DNA of 64,000 nt, from the NCBI RefSeq assembly GCF_004345245.1, contig NZ_SLUQ01000003.1:124001-188000 (forward strand), written 5' to 3'. The notes beneath the pieces are model-generated. The model was not told the origin of the DNA and did no database searches. It saw only the letters and a list, made by a program, of their open reading frames with translations. Made by a program: the position numbers and the translations under genes. Position 1 is the first letter of the stretch, and every line of letters begins with the position of its first letter. This DNA comes from Rhizobium sp. BK251. Its GTDB lineage: Bacteria; Pseudomonadota; Alphaproteobacteria; Rhizobiales; Rhizobiaceae. Shown here piece after piece: positions 48,013 through 57,511 of the stretch.

Positions 48013-48670
48013 TTCGAATTCCTCCTAGAGCGCCATGGGCGTGGCGTCTGCGGCGTCTTCGAATAGTCAGTTGAAGCGGGTCAGTCTGTCCTCTCATGCC
48101 TTGGCACAAGGCATCGCGGCCGCATTCTGGGTGAATGCGCGCATCGCGGCAAGTAACAACTTCTGATTATCGTGGCCAAGCTGCGCCGATGTGCGATTAC
48201 TCGCAATGGTTGGCAGAATTCGTTTGGTCTGGCGGACAATGACAAGGCCCGGATCGGGGCCGTGCCGCCACGGACGATGCGCGTTGCGAAGGATTGGTGG
48301 TGCCGCCAGGTCTCGCCCCTGGGTAAGGACGCAGGCACAGAGCGGCCGGACCATTGCTTGGTCCGACCTTCCGCGCAGACTGCTCGGCAGTCGATCCGAG
48401 GCAGCTTCGCAACGGCCTCATTTCCAGCGCGGGGCGGCACTTGAACCGGAAGATCGGCTCCGTGCCAAAATCAACGACCAATTTAAGTGCCCCTTGGCTC
48501 CAGGGATGATGTATTATTATGTTCTAATATTATCCGCTCATCATGGCATTGAGAATGCTTTGCGATTTAACCATCAAGAAAACGAGGGGGTTTTTACGAT
48601 GTTTGGCGTAGCAACCAGGGTGTGCAGACACGGAGAATACATAGGCGTCGGAAGAACGGCGAACGGAAAT

Positions 48671-49855
48671 ATGTCAATTCGCAGACGTCTCGCTGTGGAA
48701 ATATTCACGGGAATTGTCCTTGCTGCTATGGCGAGCGGTCCCTCCTGGGCGCAGGGAACGGCAGCCAAGCCGTCTAGCAGGGAAGAGGTGCAGCAGGCGC
48801 TGCAGACCAGGGAGCAATACGATGTCCATGGTTTGCGCTTCGCTGCCGACAAGTCGACACTTGAGCCCGGTAGCGAAGCATTGCTCGATGACATTGCGAC
48901 CGCGCTGAAGAATTTTCCGGATTGGCACCTGAGAATTGTCGGCCATACCGACGCAACCGGCAGTGCCGAAGCCAACGTGCGGCTTTCGCTCGAGCGTGCC
49001 GACACGATCAAGGCAGCGCTGGTTAAGCGGGGGATTGCGCCTGACAGGCTTATGGTCGAAGGCGCCGGGCAGAGCCGGCCAGTCGCCAGCAACGACACGG
49101 AGGAGGGAAAGGCTCTCAATCGTCGCGTCGAGCTCGTGAGGATTGCCGACTCGCCGGAAGCCAAGAAACTGCTCAAGGCCATGTCCGACTATCTGGCCGC
49201 CCAGAAGGCCCTGTCGTTCGCCTATGATGCCAATCTCCAGGTCGTTACCAATACCGATCAGAAGCTTGGGCTGGCAAGTTCAGGCACAGTGGTCCTCAGC
49301 CGGCCCGACAAGGTGCGCGCGACCCGTTCAGGCGGGTTTGTCGATACCGAGGCCCTATTCGACGGAAAAACGCTCACGCTACTGGGGAAGAATGTCAACA
49401 AGTACACGCAGATCGAGACCCCTGGCACGGTCGATCAACTGATAGACGAGCTGAAGGACAAGCAGGGGTTGCCCCTGCCGGGCGCCGACTTGCTGATGAC
49501 CAACGCCTATGACGAGCTGATGGAGGGCGTCTACGATTCCAAGGACCTGGGAAGCGGCGTCATCAATGGTCACGAGTGTGATTCCCTTGCCTTCCGCAAG
49601 GACGATGTGGATTTCCAGATCTGGGTCGCCCAGGGAGAACAGCCGTATCCCTGCCGGCTGGTCATTACATCAAGTCAGGTCATGGGAGAGCCGGAATACA
49701 GCATCCAGATCAGGGACTGGAAGTCCGGGGACGGCGTCGTGACGGATGACTTTGCTTTCAAGAACGCGACCAATGCCGAAAAGATCGATGTGAAAGACCT
49801 AAAGCAAAACATCAGCGAACTACCGGGACATTTCATAGTGGGAGATGAAAAATGA
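48671..49855 (+). CDS. Envelope protein: OmpA-like domain fused to DUF2092
   Basis: 394 residues. Signal peptide 1-28 (ends SWAQ). OmpA C-like peptidoglycan-binding domain about 52-158 with GHTDATGSAEANVRLSLERA, including Asp94 and Arg109 that bind diaminopimelate. DUF2092 domain about 165-390 (AKKLLKAMSDYLAAQKALSF, VLSRPDKVRATRSG, GHECDSLAFRKDDVDFQIW). An alternative start at 48599, after CGAGGGGG, would add 24 residues before the signal peptide. The gene probably anchors a periplasmic lipid- or ligand-binding DUF2092 module to the wall. The AT-rich 48480-48600 stretch may hold its promoter. Confidence 0.83.
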   Translation: MSIRRRLAVEIFTGIVLAAMASGPSWAQGTAAKPSSREEVQQALQTREQYDVHGLRFAADKSTLEPGSEALLDDIATALKNFPDWHLRIVGHTDATGSAEANVRLSLERADTIKAALVKRGIAPDRLMVEGAGQSRPVASNDTEEGKALNRRVELVRIADSPEAKKLLKAMSDYLAAQKALSFAYDANLQVVTNTDQKLGLASSGTVVLSRPDKVRATRSGGFVDTEALFDGKTLTLLGKNVNKYTQIETPGTVDQLIDELKDKQGLPLPGADLLMTNAYDELMEGVYDSKDLGSGVINGHECDSLAFRKDDVDFQIWVAQGEQPYPCRLVITSSQVMGEPEYSIQIRDWKSGDGVVTDDFAFKNATNAEKIDVKDLKQNISELPGHFIVGDEK

Positions 49856-50064
49856 CCTTCTACAAACGCGCGGGAATCATCTGCCTCACCTTGGCGGCTG
49901 TGCTTTGCATCGACGATCTGGCGAGCGATGTCCCAACCATATCGATACCCAGCTTTGTTAGTCCGGCGATGGCGATCGTCGGCCGGCCGCTGACACCCGT
50001 CAGCGTGGCTGGTGTTGCCCGGCGAACAGTGCGACGCTGTGCCGTTGGTGTCTACAGGTGCTAG
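49852..50064 (+). CDS. Small exported protein coupled to the OmpA-DUF2092 gene
   Basis: 70 residues. N-terminal signal-like segment (RAGIICLTLAAVLCIDDLAS), then PAMAIVGRPLTPVSVAGVARRTVRRC, a short motif that I recall from small rhizobial envelope proteins next to OmpA/DUF2092 genes, and a terminal Cys. The ATG overlaps the preceding stop by 4 bp, indicating coupled translation. Function unknown. Confidence 0.65.
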   Translation: MTFYKRAGIICLTLAAVLCIDDLASDVPTISIPSFVSPAMAIVGRPLTPVSVAGVARRTVRRCAVGVYRC

Positions 50065-50181
50065 TTGATGGCCGGTCCGGTCTCTGAGTGTGACCGCGAG
50101 TGGAAGTCGCGCTGTCCGTCCTGAAAACAGGGATTTTCGCTGGCGGCAAGCAGTGTATGGCCGATATGCGCCCGCAGGCAA

Positions 50182-50199
50182 AACCCGCTTCCGCGGGTT
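50182..50199 (-). terminator. Hairpin terminator of the BON gene
   Basis: AACCCGC-TTCC-GCGGGTT; on the minus strand it is followed by a short T run (TTTTGCC). It lies 40 bp past the BON gene stop. Confidence 0.65.
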
Positions 50200-50239
50200 C
50201 CCCGCCTTCTGGACGACAGGTTGACGATGCGGTCCTGCC

Positions 50240-50737
50240 TCAATCGTCTTCATCGTCGGGCATATGGGCGTCGAGGCCGGTCAGCTCGAGTTTGTTCCTG
50301 ACGTCGTGGACGCCATCGACGGCCTCTGCGCAGAGAACAAGGCGTCGCGCCATCTGGATCGTTTCGACCGAGCCTTCGAGGATGATCGTGTGGCCGTGGG
50401 CGCGGACGTCGATGCTGTCGATATCGATGTCCTTCAACTGGCTCAGCGCTTCAGTCACACGCTCTTCGAGGTCGTCGGCATTCTCGAGGCCCCGTGTCGT
50501 GGAGATGGGCAGGTCCGATTGGGGCTGCTGGTCGCCGGCCTGGTCTACGTCGACGACGGTGTAACCCTTGTTGCCCGCTTCGTCGAAGTTCGCTTCCGTC
50601 GAGCCGTAAGGCCGGTTTTCGGGCGAAGGCGATCCGGTGCCTGCCGCATCGTCATACGGCCAGCCTTCTTCGAGGTCGCGTGCCTCGAAATCGCGGTACT
50701 CTTCCTCGCGCGCGAGGTCTTTTTCCTTGGGGCTCAT
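50240..50737 (-). CDS. BON domain protein
   Basis: 165 residues. The first ~85 residues are very acidic and probably unstructured. The BON domain is about 90-155 (DLEERVTEALSQLKDIDIDSIDVRAHGHTIILEGSVETIQMARRLV), a lipid/ligand-binding alpha/beta fold. No signal peptide, so cytoplasmic, unlike OsmY. Ends with an acidic tail DDEDD. Confidence 0.87.
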   Translation of the reverse strand: MSPKEKDLAREEEYRDFEARDLEEGWPYDDAAGTGSPSPENRPYGSTEANFDEAGNKGYTVVDVDQAGDQQPQSDLPISTTRGLENADDLEERVTEALSQLKDIDIDSIDVRAHGHTIILEGSVETIQMARRLVLCAEAVDGVHDVRNKLELTGLDAHMPDDEDD

Positions 50738-50825
50738 CTCAGGCTCCTTCCCTGTCTCGCAGCCTAGAACGGTTGAGGCCGAGCTTGGTTCAAGAAAAAG
50801 GTACCTGTCTTGGAGAAAGCGCCGA

Positions 50826-51320
50826 TCAGGCGCCTGTCCTTTCCCACTTCTTCACCAGGCGATCGCGCTTGAGGCGCGAAAGGCGCTGCAGCCAGAAGAC
50901 GCCGTCGAGCTGGTCGATCTCATGCTGGATGCAGATCGCGAGAAAGCCTTCGGCCGCCTCTTCGTGCTGGATACCATCGAGATCGGCATAGCGGAAACGG
51001 ATCGCCCTCGGCCGCACGACTTCTTCGGTCGCTCCGGGCATGGAGACGCTGCCCTCGACGTGGCGCATGGTTTCCTCGGAAAACAAGGCGATTTCCGGAT
51101 TTATGTAGGTGCGAACGCCGTCTTTCCGGTCGAGCTCGATGACGACGACGCGACGGAAGTCGCCGATATGGGCCGCCGTTATGCCGACGCCGGGGGCGGC
51201 GCGCATCGTATCGAGCAGGTCGCCGGCGAGCGCCCGAAGCTCCTCATCGAAGACGGTCACGGGCTCGCAGGGCGTCTTGAGGCCAGCGTGTGGAAAGCGG
51301 AGAATCGGGCGGACGGTCAC
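50826..51320 (-). CDS. Peptide deformylase-like protein with degenerate active site
   Basis: 164 residues, full-length deformylase fold. Motif 1 is GVGITAAHIG (44-53; normal Gln is His51), motif 2 is EGSVSMP (Ser91 in place of the metal-binding Cys), motif 3 is HEIDQ (His133, Glu134, but Gln137 in place of the second His). Two of three metal ligands are therefore lost and it is unlikely to deformylate in the standard way. Start at GTG 51320, AAGGGAG 11 nt upstream. Rhizobia carry several def paralogues; this is one of the variant class. The 51321-51585 spacer holds divergent promoters only. Confidence 0.88.
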   Translation of the reverse strand: MTVRPILRFPHAGLKTPCEPVTVFDEELRALAGDLLDTMRAAPGVGITAAHIGDFRRVVVIELDRKDGVRTYINPEIALFSEETMRHVEGSVSMPGATEEVVRPRAIRFRYADLDGIQHEEAAEGFLAICIQHEIDQLDGVFWLQRLSRLKRDRLVKKWERTGA

Positions 51321-51585
51321 GGCTGCCGCAACTCCCTTGCAACGGTGGCCCGGCAGCATCCTCCGCCCGGTATTTTCATGGTGCTGTGCATAGCGATCTT
51401 TCTTCGGTCCCCTGTTCGTTCGAGGCACTCGACGGTTGGCGGGAAAGACCCTAGAGCAGGCTTTCGGCAGCGTCGATCCGCCATGCTCCGGACGGGCTAT
51501 CCGGTTGTTGACATTGCGTTCTCCGCGGCCATTCTCCATAGCGACTCGAGAGTCGTTCAATACCAGAAATTTGCGAGGGCGGCAG

Positions 51586-53001
51586 ATGACGACGACCAGC
51601 GAAGAAGACCGCATTCGCAAGCGTCCGGGCGAGGGCGATGCCGACATCTATGACGAGGACGGCAACGTCCGGTCCGATTTCCTGGCGCTTGTCGGCGCAG
51701 CTATCGCCGATCGCGATATCCTCTTCCTGCGACAGAACGTTGCCCGCCTGCACGAATCCGAACTCGGCGACCTGATCGAGTCGATCCAGCCCGACCAACG
51801 GCTGGCGCTCGTGGAGCTGCTTGGCGACGACTTCGACATGACGGCGCTGACGGAGGTCGACGAGGTCATTCGCCGCGAGATCGTCGACCAGATGCCGAAC
51901 GAGCAGATCGCGGCCGCGATCGGCGAGCTCGATTCGGACGACGCCGTCTACATTCTCGAGGACCTCGACCAGGAAGACCAGGAGGAGATCCTTGCCCAAC
52001 TGCCTTTCACCGAGCGGGTGAGGCTGCGGCGGGCCCTGGACTATCCCGAAAGCTCGGCCGGGCGGCGCATGCAGACCGAGTTCGTGGCGGTGCCGCCATT
52101 CTGGACGGTAGGGCAAACGATCGACTATATGCGCGAGGATGAGGAATTGCCCGAATCCTTTGCCCAGATCTTCGTGATCGACCCGACCTTCAAGCTGCTT
52201 GGCGCCGTCGACCTCGACCGGCTCCTGCGCAGCAAACGGCAGACGAAGGTCGAGACGATCATGCGGGAGACGACGCATCCGATTCCCGCCGAGATGGACC
52301 AGGAAGAGGCCGCGCAGCTCTTCGAGCAATACGACCTTCTCTCAGCCGCCGTCGTCGACGAGAATCACCGGCTCGTCGGCGTGCTGACCATCGACGACGT
52401 GGTCGACGTCATTCATGAGGAGGCCGACGAAGACATCAAGCGTCTGGGCGGCGTCGGTGACGAAGAGCTTTCGGACAACGTCGTTTCGACCGTGCGCTCG
52501 CGCTTCCTGTGGCTGCTGATCAATCTCGGTACGGCCATGCTTTCGGCAAGCGTCATCGGCCTGTTCGACGGATCGATTGAAAAGATGATCGCGCTTGCCG
52601 TGCTGATGCCGATCGTCGCGTCGATGGGCGGCAACGCGGGCACGCAGACGATGACGGTGACGGTGCGGGCGCTCGCGACCCGCGACCTCGACATCTACAA
52701 TGCCGGGCGCATCATCCGCCGCGAGGCAGGCGTCGGCATCCTGAACGGCCTGATGTTTGCAAGCATCATGGGCGTGATCGCCGGCACGTGGTTCCACGAC
52801 TACCAGCTCGGCATCGTCATTGCTGCAGCGATGATGATCAACCTGCTCGCGGCAGCGCTCGCCGGCATTCTCCTGCCGCTGCTCTTGGACAAGCTGGGGG
52901 CCGACCCGGCGATCGCCTCGTCGGTCTTCGTCACGACGGTGACGGATTGCACCGGCTTCTTCGCCTTTCTCGGCATCGCAACATGGTGGTTCCAGATCTA
53001 G
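51586..53001 (+). CDS. mgtE: Magnesium transporter MgtE
   Basis: 471 residues. N-terminal helical MgtE_N domain (about 55-160, superhelix with IGELDSDDAVYILEDLDQ), two CBS domains (about 165-290) that sense magnesium, and five C-terminal helices with SMGGNAGTQTMTVTVRALA and the P(A)VFVTTVTDCTGFF pore region. Imports Mg2+ when cytosolic Mg is low. GAGGG lies 8 nt before ATG 51586. No magnesium riboswitch was seen. Confidence 0.95.
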   Translation: MTTTSEEDRIRKRPGEGDADIYDEDGNVRSDFLALVGAAIADRDILFLRQNVARLHESELGDLIESIQPDQRLALVELLGDDFDMTALTEVDEVIRREIVDQMPNEQIAAAIGELDSDDAVYILEDLDQEDQEEILAQLPFTERVRLRRALDYPESSAGRRMQTEFVAVPPFWTVGQTIDYMREDEELPESFAQIFVIDPTFKLLGAVDLDRLLRSKRQTKVETIMRETTHPIPAEMDQEEAAQLFEQYDLLSAAVVDENHRLVGVLTIDDVVDVIHEEADEDIKRLGGVGDEELSDNVVSTVRSRFLWLLINLGTAMLSASVIGLFDGSIEKMIALAVLMPIVASMGGNAGTQTMTVTVRALATRDLDIYNAGRIIRREAGVGILNGLMFASIMGVIAGTWFHDYQLGIVIAAAMMINLLAAALAGILLPLLLDKLGADPAIASSVFVTTVTDCTGFFAFLGIATWWFQI

Positions 53002-53022
53002 CGGGAACAGTCGGCTCGAAAA

Positions 53023-53044
53023 TTGACTATTACGTAAAAGTCAA
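53023..53044 (+). promoter_or_regulatory. Palindromic operator before the MerR-family gene
   Basis: TTGACT-N10-AGTCAA around a central TTACGTAA. Its first arm can serve as a -35 box. MerR-type regulators commonly bind such palindromes in their own promoters, and the TTGAC...TTACGTAA...GTCAA wording resembles operators of the LiuR group. Binding is inferred. Confidence 0.6.
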
Positions 53045-53073
53045 TATGATTGTCGCCAATCTTTGGGGGCAGC

Positions 53074-53466
53074 ATGCAGGTGAACAAGTACTACACCATC
53101 ACGGAATTGACGCGGGAGTTCGGCGTTTCGACCCGCACCTTGCGCTTCTATGAGGACGAGGGGCTGATCCAGCCCGAGCGCCGGGGCCGTACGCGCCTCT
53201 TTCGCCCCGCAGATCGCCGCCTGCTCCAGGAAATACTGCGCGGCCGCCGCATCGGCTTCACGATCGCGGAGATCCGCGAGATCATCCAGGTCTACAAGGA
53301 ACCGCCCGGTGAACTCGGCCAGCTCAAGCTACTCATGAAGCGCGTCGACGAGAAGCGCGAGGACCTGCGCCAGAAGCGCAAGGACATCGACGATACGCTC
53401 ACCGAACTCGACCACATCGAGGAGGCCTGCCTGACACGGCTTGCCGAGATCGGCGTCGGGACCTAG
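53074..53466 (+). CDS. MerR-family regulator, LiuR-like
   Basis: 130 residues. Winged HTH (YYTITELTREFGVSTRTLRFYEDEGLI), then RRGRTRLFRPADRRLLQEILRGRRIGFTIAEIREII and a coiled-coil C-terminus (RVDEKREDLRQKRKDIDDTL). Lacks metal-binding cysteines of MerR/CueR types. The sequence is close to the LiuR regulators of branched-chain amino acid and fatty acid catabolism, but no such genes are adjacent. Start ATG 53074. Confidence 0.88.
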   Translation: MQVNKYYTITELTREFGVSTRTLRFYEDEGLIQPERRGRTRLFRPADRRLLQEILRGRRIGFTIAEIREIIQVYKEPPGELGQLKLLMKRVDEKREDLRQKRKDIDDTLTELDHIEEACLTRLAEIGVGT

Positions 53467-53479
53467 CGGAGCCCAAAAC

Positions 53480-53953
53480 TCAGATCCAGCGCCGGGTTTT
53501 CCTGCAGTAGAATTCAAACTCGCATCCGAAGCGGGAAAGCAGGTGCATTTCCTCGCACCTGATGGCGACGAGCGTCGTGGTTATCGCGGCGAACAACGCC
53601 GTCACGAAGAACCATGAGTTGCCTGTGAGAAGGCCGAAGGCGATCGTCGCGATCGTATAGCCGAGATAGATGGGGTTGCGCGTATAGCGAAACGGGCCGC
53701 GGGTGACGAGATGCGCCGTGCAGCGATGCGGCAGGATCGTCGTGCGGCTTTCGACAAGCGTCTTGACCGCCCAGATATCGAGCGAGACGGCAAGGACGAC
53801 GAGTCCCGCACCGACCATCCAACCCAGCCCGGAGTGGAGATGGGGCAGGGGCGGGATGGGAAGAAGGTCAAGGATGAGGGCGGCAAGGATTGCGAGGCCG
53901 TAGAGAATTGGCGGCCAGGGGAAATTGAGCGGCTTCGAACGATAGGCATTCAT
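53480..53953 (-). CDS. Isoprenylcysteine-carboxylmethyltransferase-like membrane protein
   Basis: 157 residues, four or five hydrophobic helices. HLVTRGPFRYTRNPIYLGYTI and IRCEEMHLLSRFGCEFEFYC, RKTRRWI are the ICMT/PEMT signature that binds SAM and the membrane substrate. In bacteria the substrate is unknown; phospholipid or other lipid methylation is possible. The gene converges with the MerR gene, 13 bp apart. Confidence 0.88.
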   Translation of the reverse strand: MNAYRSKPLNFPWPPILYGLAILAALILDLLPIPPLPHLHSGLGWMVGAGLVVLAVSLDIWAVKTLVESRTTILPHRCTAHLVTRGPFRYTRNPIYLGYTIATIAFGLLTGNSWFFVTALFAAITTTLVAIRCEEMHLLSRFGCEFEFYCRKTRRWI

Positions 53954-53965
53954 CGGAATATCCTG

Positions 53966-54955
53966 TCATTGCGCGATTGTGGTGCACTCAACTGCTATGG
54001 ACTGTACTCTCTCATCATTGTTCGCCTGGATTGCGCCAGACTGGAGCGGCGTGAAAAGATCCTGTGCTTGAAGTTTATCGAGCGTGCATTGGCAGAAACT
54101 ACGGCAGATCGGCTCGCCCTCCTGCATCATACAGGAGGCACGGCATTGATATAGATAGCTCTGGACCGGATCGGGCGGTGGCGCAGGAGCCACGAGCGAC
54201 AGAAGGTAGACGCAGCCGAATAGAAACGGCTGATGCACGAGGTAGATGATCAGGCTGTGGCGGCCGGCCTTGGCAACGAGGCTCGAACCCGTGCCGAGAG
54301 AGGCAAGCCGGCGCGACCAGCCGAGCCAGAGGCCGGTGCGCGCGATGGCGAGCCCCAGCAGGAAGGGTGTCAGCCAGGGAAACAACGGCACGAAATCGTT
54401 CGAGCGGGGCGGCGTCGCCGAGAAGCCGAGCCAATAGAGCCACCAACTGTCGAAAAATGTCGACTGGAGGATATTCGGATAAAGCCAGCCATCGACGACG
54501 ACGGCGCCGAGGAGGGCTGCTGCCGCGAGCCAGACGAGGACGAGCGGTAGGCGCAGGAAGGGGAGACCGATGATGCTCGCCGCGGCGATGCAGTGCAGAA
54601 TGCCGAAGAAGATGAATTCGTCCGGCATGCCGATGCGCGTGGCGATCGTGATCAGCGCGGCGGCACCGGCGACCATGCCGAGGCGCTTCAGGTAGGCGTT
54701 CCAGCGGATCTCCGGCGTGCTGGCAAGGACAAGGCTCACGCCCACCAGGAAAAGGAATGTCGCGGCGATCGCGCGGGCATAGATCCTCAGCCAGCCTGTT
54801 TCTACCGTTCCCGGCATAAGATAGCCGAAAAACTCAAGGTCCCACGTGAAGTGGTAGCTCGCCATCGCAAGCAGCGCGAGGCCGCGGGCGGTATCGATTA
54901 TGCCGATACGCGGCGGTCTTTCACCGACGTCGATCGCCTCAGCAACAGCGGCCAT
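53966..54955 (-). CDS. DUF1624 (heparan-alpha-glucosaminide acetyltransferase-like) protein with Cys-rich tail
   Basis: 329 residues. DUF1624 membrane domain about 15-270: IGIIDTARGLALLAMASYHFTWDLEFF with the conserved His, then seven or eight helices, ending SLIIYLVHQPFLFG. The C-terminal ~60 residues hold six cysteines in a CxxxC...CxxxCxC pattern (CRASC, CRSFCQC), probably a separate folded unit outside the membrane. Acetyl transfer to an unknown glycan is likely. It starts where the DUF599 gene stops (TGAATG). Confidence 0.88.
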   Translation of the reverse strand: MAAVAEAIDVGERPPRIGIIDTARGLALLAMASYHFTWDLEFFGYLMPGTVETGWLRIYARAIAATFLFLVGVSLVLASTPEIRWNAYLKRLGMVAGAAALITIATRIGMPDEFIFFGILHCIAAASIIGLPFLRLPLVLVWLAAAALLGAVVVDGWLYPNILQSTFFDSWWLYWLGFSATPPRSNDFVPLFPWLTPFLLGLAIARTGLWLGWSRRLASLGTGSSLVAKAGRHSLIIYLVHQPFLFGCVYLLSLVAPAPPPDPVQSYLYQCRASCMMQEGEPICRSFCQCTLDKLQAQDLFTPLQSGAIQANNDERVQSIAVECTTIAQ

Positions 54956-55717
54956 TCACTGGATTCCTTCCGACAGATCGGTCGCCCCCGACGGGGCGGT
55001 GCGAACAGGGGAAAGGCGGTGATTTGATGGCGGATCCACGTCCATGATGGCGAGCCGGGCCTCGGAGAAGAACTGGCGCCGGGCGAGCACGACAATGACG
55101 AGCGTCGTGGTGACCATGAAGACATAGGGACTGACGAACCAGCCGAGATAGCCGATCGACAGGAAGATCGCGCGCAGGCCGGAATTGAAGTGGCTGGCGG
55201 CGATGACGTTCATTCGGATCACCCGCTCGACAGACCTCTCCGCCACGATGATGTCGGCCTCGGTGTCGCGCATCATCGGGATCGAGCCGAACAGGATGGT
55301 GCAGTAGTTGAACAGCCGGTAGGACCAGCCGAACTTGAAGAAGGCATAGCCGAAAAGGCCGGTCAGGCCGCCGACCTTCAACTCGAAGGCGGTGCGGCCG
55401 CTGTGGAAGACGTAGGGAAGGTCGTTGAACACGGCATCGACCTTGTCGGTCGCGCCGAGAAGCGCGAAGCAGCCGCCGATCGCCAGGATAGACGTGGACG
55501 CGAAGAAGGCGGTGCCATTCTGAAGACCCGCCATGATCTGCGTATCGATCATCTTGAGATCGCGCCGCAGCGAATTGTATAGCCACTCGCGACGACGCTC
55601 GATCATGGCATGGGTCAGGCTTGTACGCTGAAAGAGGCGGGGGCCGCCGAGCGCCCATGAATAGGCGGCCCAAAGCAGGGTGAAGAAGGCGAGCGCGAAA
55701 TAATCGGCAGAGGTCAT
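54956..55717 (-). CDS. DUF599 membrane protein
   Basis: 253 residues. Four hydrophobic helices. LYNSLRRDLKMIDTQIMAGLQNGTAFFASTSILAIGG is the family signature. Function unknown. The stop abuts the start of the DUF1624 gene, so both are likely cotranscribed and translationally coupled. The 327-bp spacer 55718-56044 holds nothing but promoter sequence for this gene and sdaA. Confidence 0.92.
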   Translation of the reverse strand: MTSADYFALAFFTLLWAAYSWALGGPRLFQRTSLTHAMIERRREWLYNSLRRDLKMIDTQIMAGLQNGTAFFASTSILAIGGCFALLGATDKVDAVFNDLPYVFHSGRTAFELKVGGLTGLFGYAFFKFGWSYRLFNYCTILFGSIPMMRDTEADIIVAERSVERVIRMNVIAASHFNSGLRAIFLSIGYLGWFVSPYVFMVTTTLVIVVLARRQFFSEARLAIMDVDPPSNHRLSPVRTAPSGATDLSEGIQ

Positions 55718-56044
55718 GAATCGGATGTTCCGCTTATGGATCGCGGCAGTCTACACACCGATTTCTGCCTCGCAATGGCGGCGCGGAAAAGCGGGGGTGG
55801 ACAATCTTCCGTACCGTCAGGACCGCGGTGGGCGGGCTGTCCACCGGTCTTGAACCGGGTGGCAGCCATGCCCAGCTTAGATCGGAGGTGCAAGCATCGA
55901 CGAAGCGGTTTGGCTGTATCGGTCAGGCGAAGCTTCGTCTATGAATGTCGCTTGCATGAAAGCTGATGTCGGTCGGTCGCCTTGGGCTTGACCACCATTG
56001 ACGTAGCCTTCACATCGATCAATTTGCCAGAGGACGCAGGTTCC

Positions 56045-57451
56045 ATGTTTCTTTCCGTTTTCGACGTCTTCAAGATCGGCGTCGGGCCATCGAGTTCGCA
56101 CACAATGGGACCGATGTCGGCGGCGAACCGTTTCCTCGACCTGTTGCTTTCCGACGAATGGCCGCGCCCTTCGACCGGTGCCCATGTTGCGGCGATCAAG
56201 GTCAGCTTGCACGGCTCGCTCGCCCATACGGGTATTGGCCACGGTACGGGCAGGGCTGTCGTCCTCGGCCTGATGGGCGAACACCCGGATCAGGTCGATC
56301 CAGACAAGATGGATGCGATCATCGATGGCGTCGAACGTTCGGGGCGGGTGACGCCGCCCGGCCACCCGGCCTACTGGTTCCAGCCGAAGATCGATCTCAT
56401 CTTCGACAAGAAGGTGCCGCTGCCTGGGCACGCCAATGGCATGGCATTCTCCGCCTATGACAAGGACGAGCGCCTGCTCGTCAAGCGCATCTATTATTCC
56501 GTCGGCGGCGGCTTCGTCGTCACCGATACGGAACTCGAACAGATGCGCGCGAAGAAGAAGTCGGCCGCGGGATCGGCGCGCATCCCGTTTCCCTTCGCCA
56601 CGGCCAAGCAGATGCTGGAGATGGCTGAACGCTCCGGCCTTACAATCGCGCAGATGAAGCGGGCAAACGAGGAGAGCCACATGAGCCGGGCCGAGCTCGA
56701 CGCCGGTCTCGACCGCCTCTGGGAGGCGATGAACGGCTGCATCGACCGCGGCCTCAAGAATGACGGCATCATGCCCGGTGGCCTCAAGGTTCGTCGTCGC
56801 GCCCGGCAGATCCACGACAAGCTGCAGGAGGAATGGCGCAGCAATCGCATCAATCCGCTGCTCGCCAATGACTGGCTGAGCGTCTATGCGATGGCTGTCA
56901 ACGAGGAAAATGCGGCCGGCGGTCGCGTCGTGACTGCGCCGACGAACGGTGCGGCCGGCGTCGTGCCGGCAACGATCCGCTACTATCTCCACTTCCACGA
57001 GGATGCCGATCAGCACGGCATCCGCGACTATCTGCTGACGGCGGCGGCGGTCGGAGGCATCATCAAGCACAATGCCTCGATCTCCGGTGCGGAAGTCGGC
57101 TGTCAGGGCGAGGTGGGTTCGGCGGCCGCCATGGCCGCGGCGGGCCTTGCCGCCGTCATGGGCGGCACGCCGGAGCAGATCGAGAATGCCGCGGAAATCG
57201 CCCTCGAGCATCACCTCGGCATGACCTGCGATCCCATCGCCGGGCTGGTGCAGGTGCCCTGCATCGAGCGCAACGCACTTGGCGCGGTCAAGGCTGTGAC
57301 CGCGGCGTCGCTCGCCATCAAGGGTGACGGCCAGCACTTCGTGCCGCTCGACGCCTGTATCGAGACGATGCGCCAGACGGGCTATGACATGAGCGAGAAG
57401 TACAAGGAGACCTCGACCGGTGGCCTTGCCGTCAACGTCGTCGAATGTTGA
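56045..57451 (+). CDS. sdaA: L-serine ammonia-lyase (Fe-S type)
   Basis: 468 residues, single-chain bacterial enzyme. The N-terminal beta domain begins [24 protein letters not shown]; the alpha domain holds the [4Fe-4S] cysteines ([30 protein letters not shown]). It converts serine to pyruvate and ammonia. The cluster is oxygen-sensitive and must be built by Suf (first part of the window). Start ATG 56045 after AGAGGA; a longer frame from 55982 is not supported. Confidence 0.96.
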   Translation: MFLSVFDVFKIGVGPSSSHTMGPMSAANRFLDLLLSDEWPRPSTGAHVAAIKVSLHGSLAHTGIGHGTGRAVVLGLMGEHPDQVDPDKMDAIIDGVERSGRVTPPGHPAYWFQPKIDLIFDKKVPLPGHANGMAFSAYDKDERLLVKRIYYSVGGGFVVTDTELEQMRAKKKSAAGSARIPFPFATAKQMLEMAERSGLTIAQMKRANEESHMSRAELDAGLDRLWEAMNGCIDRGLKNDGIMPGGLKVRRRARQIHDKLQEEWRSNRINPLLANDWLSVYAMAVNEENAAGGRVVTAPTNGAAGVVPATIRYYLHFHEDADQHGIRDYLLTAAAVGGIIKHNASISGAEVGCQGEVGSAAAMAAAGLAAVMGGTPEQIENAAEIALEHHLGMTCDPIAGLVQVPCIERNALGAVKAVTAASLAIKGDGQHFVPLDACIETMRQTGYDMSEKYKETSTGGLAVNVVEC

Positions 57452-57511
57452 GGCTGTGGAGCGGCAACCTCGCCTCTTGACGCTGCCGGCCAAAAGGAAT
57501 TCAACGGCAGC

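Noticed and set aside
48013..48598. Several frames of 80-130 codons on both strands
   Set aside because: No ribosome sites, no family motifs; amino acid use is that of shifted frames.
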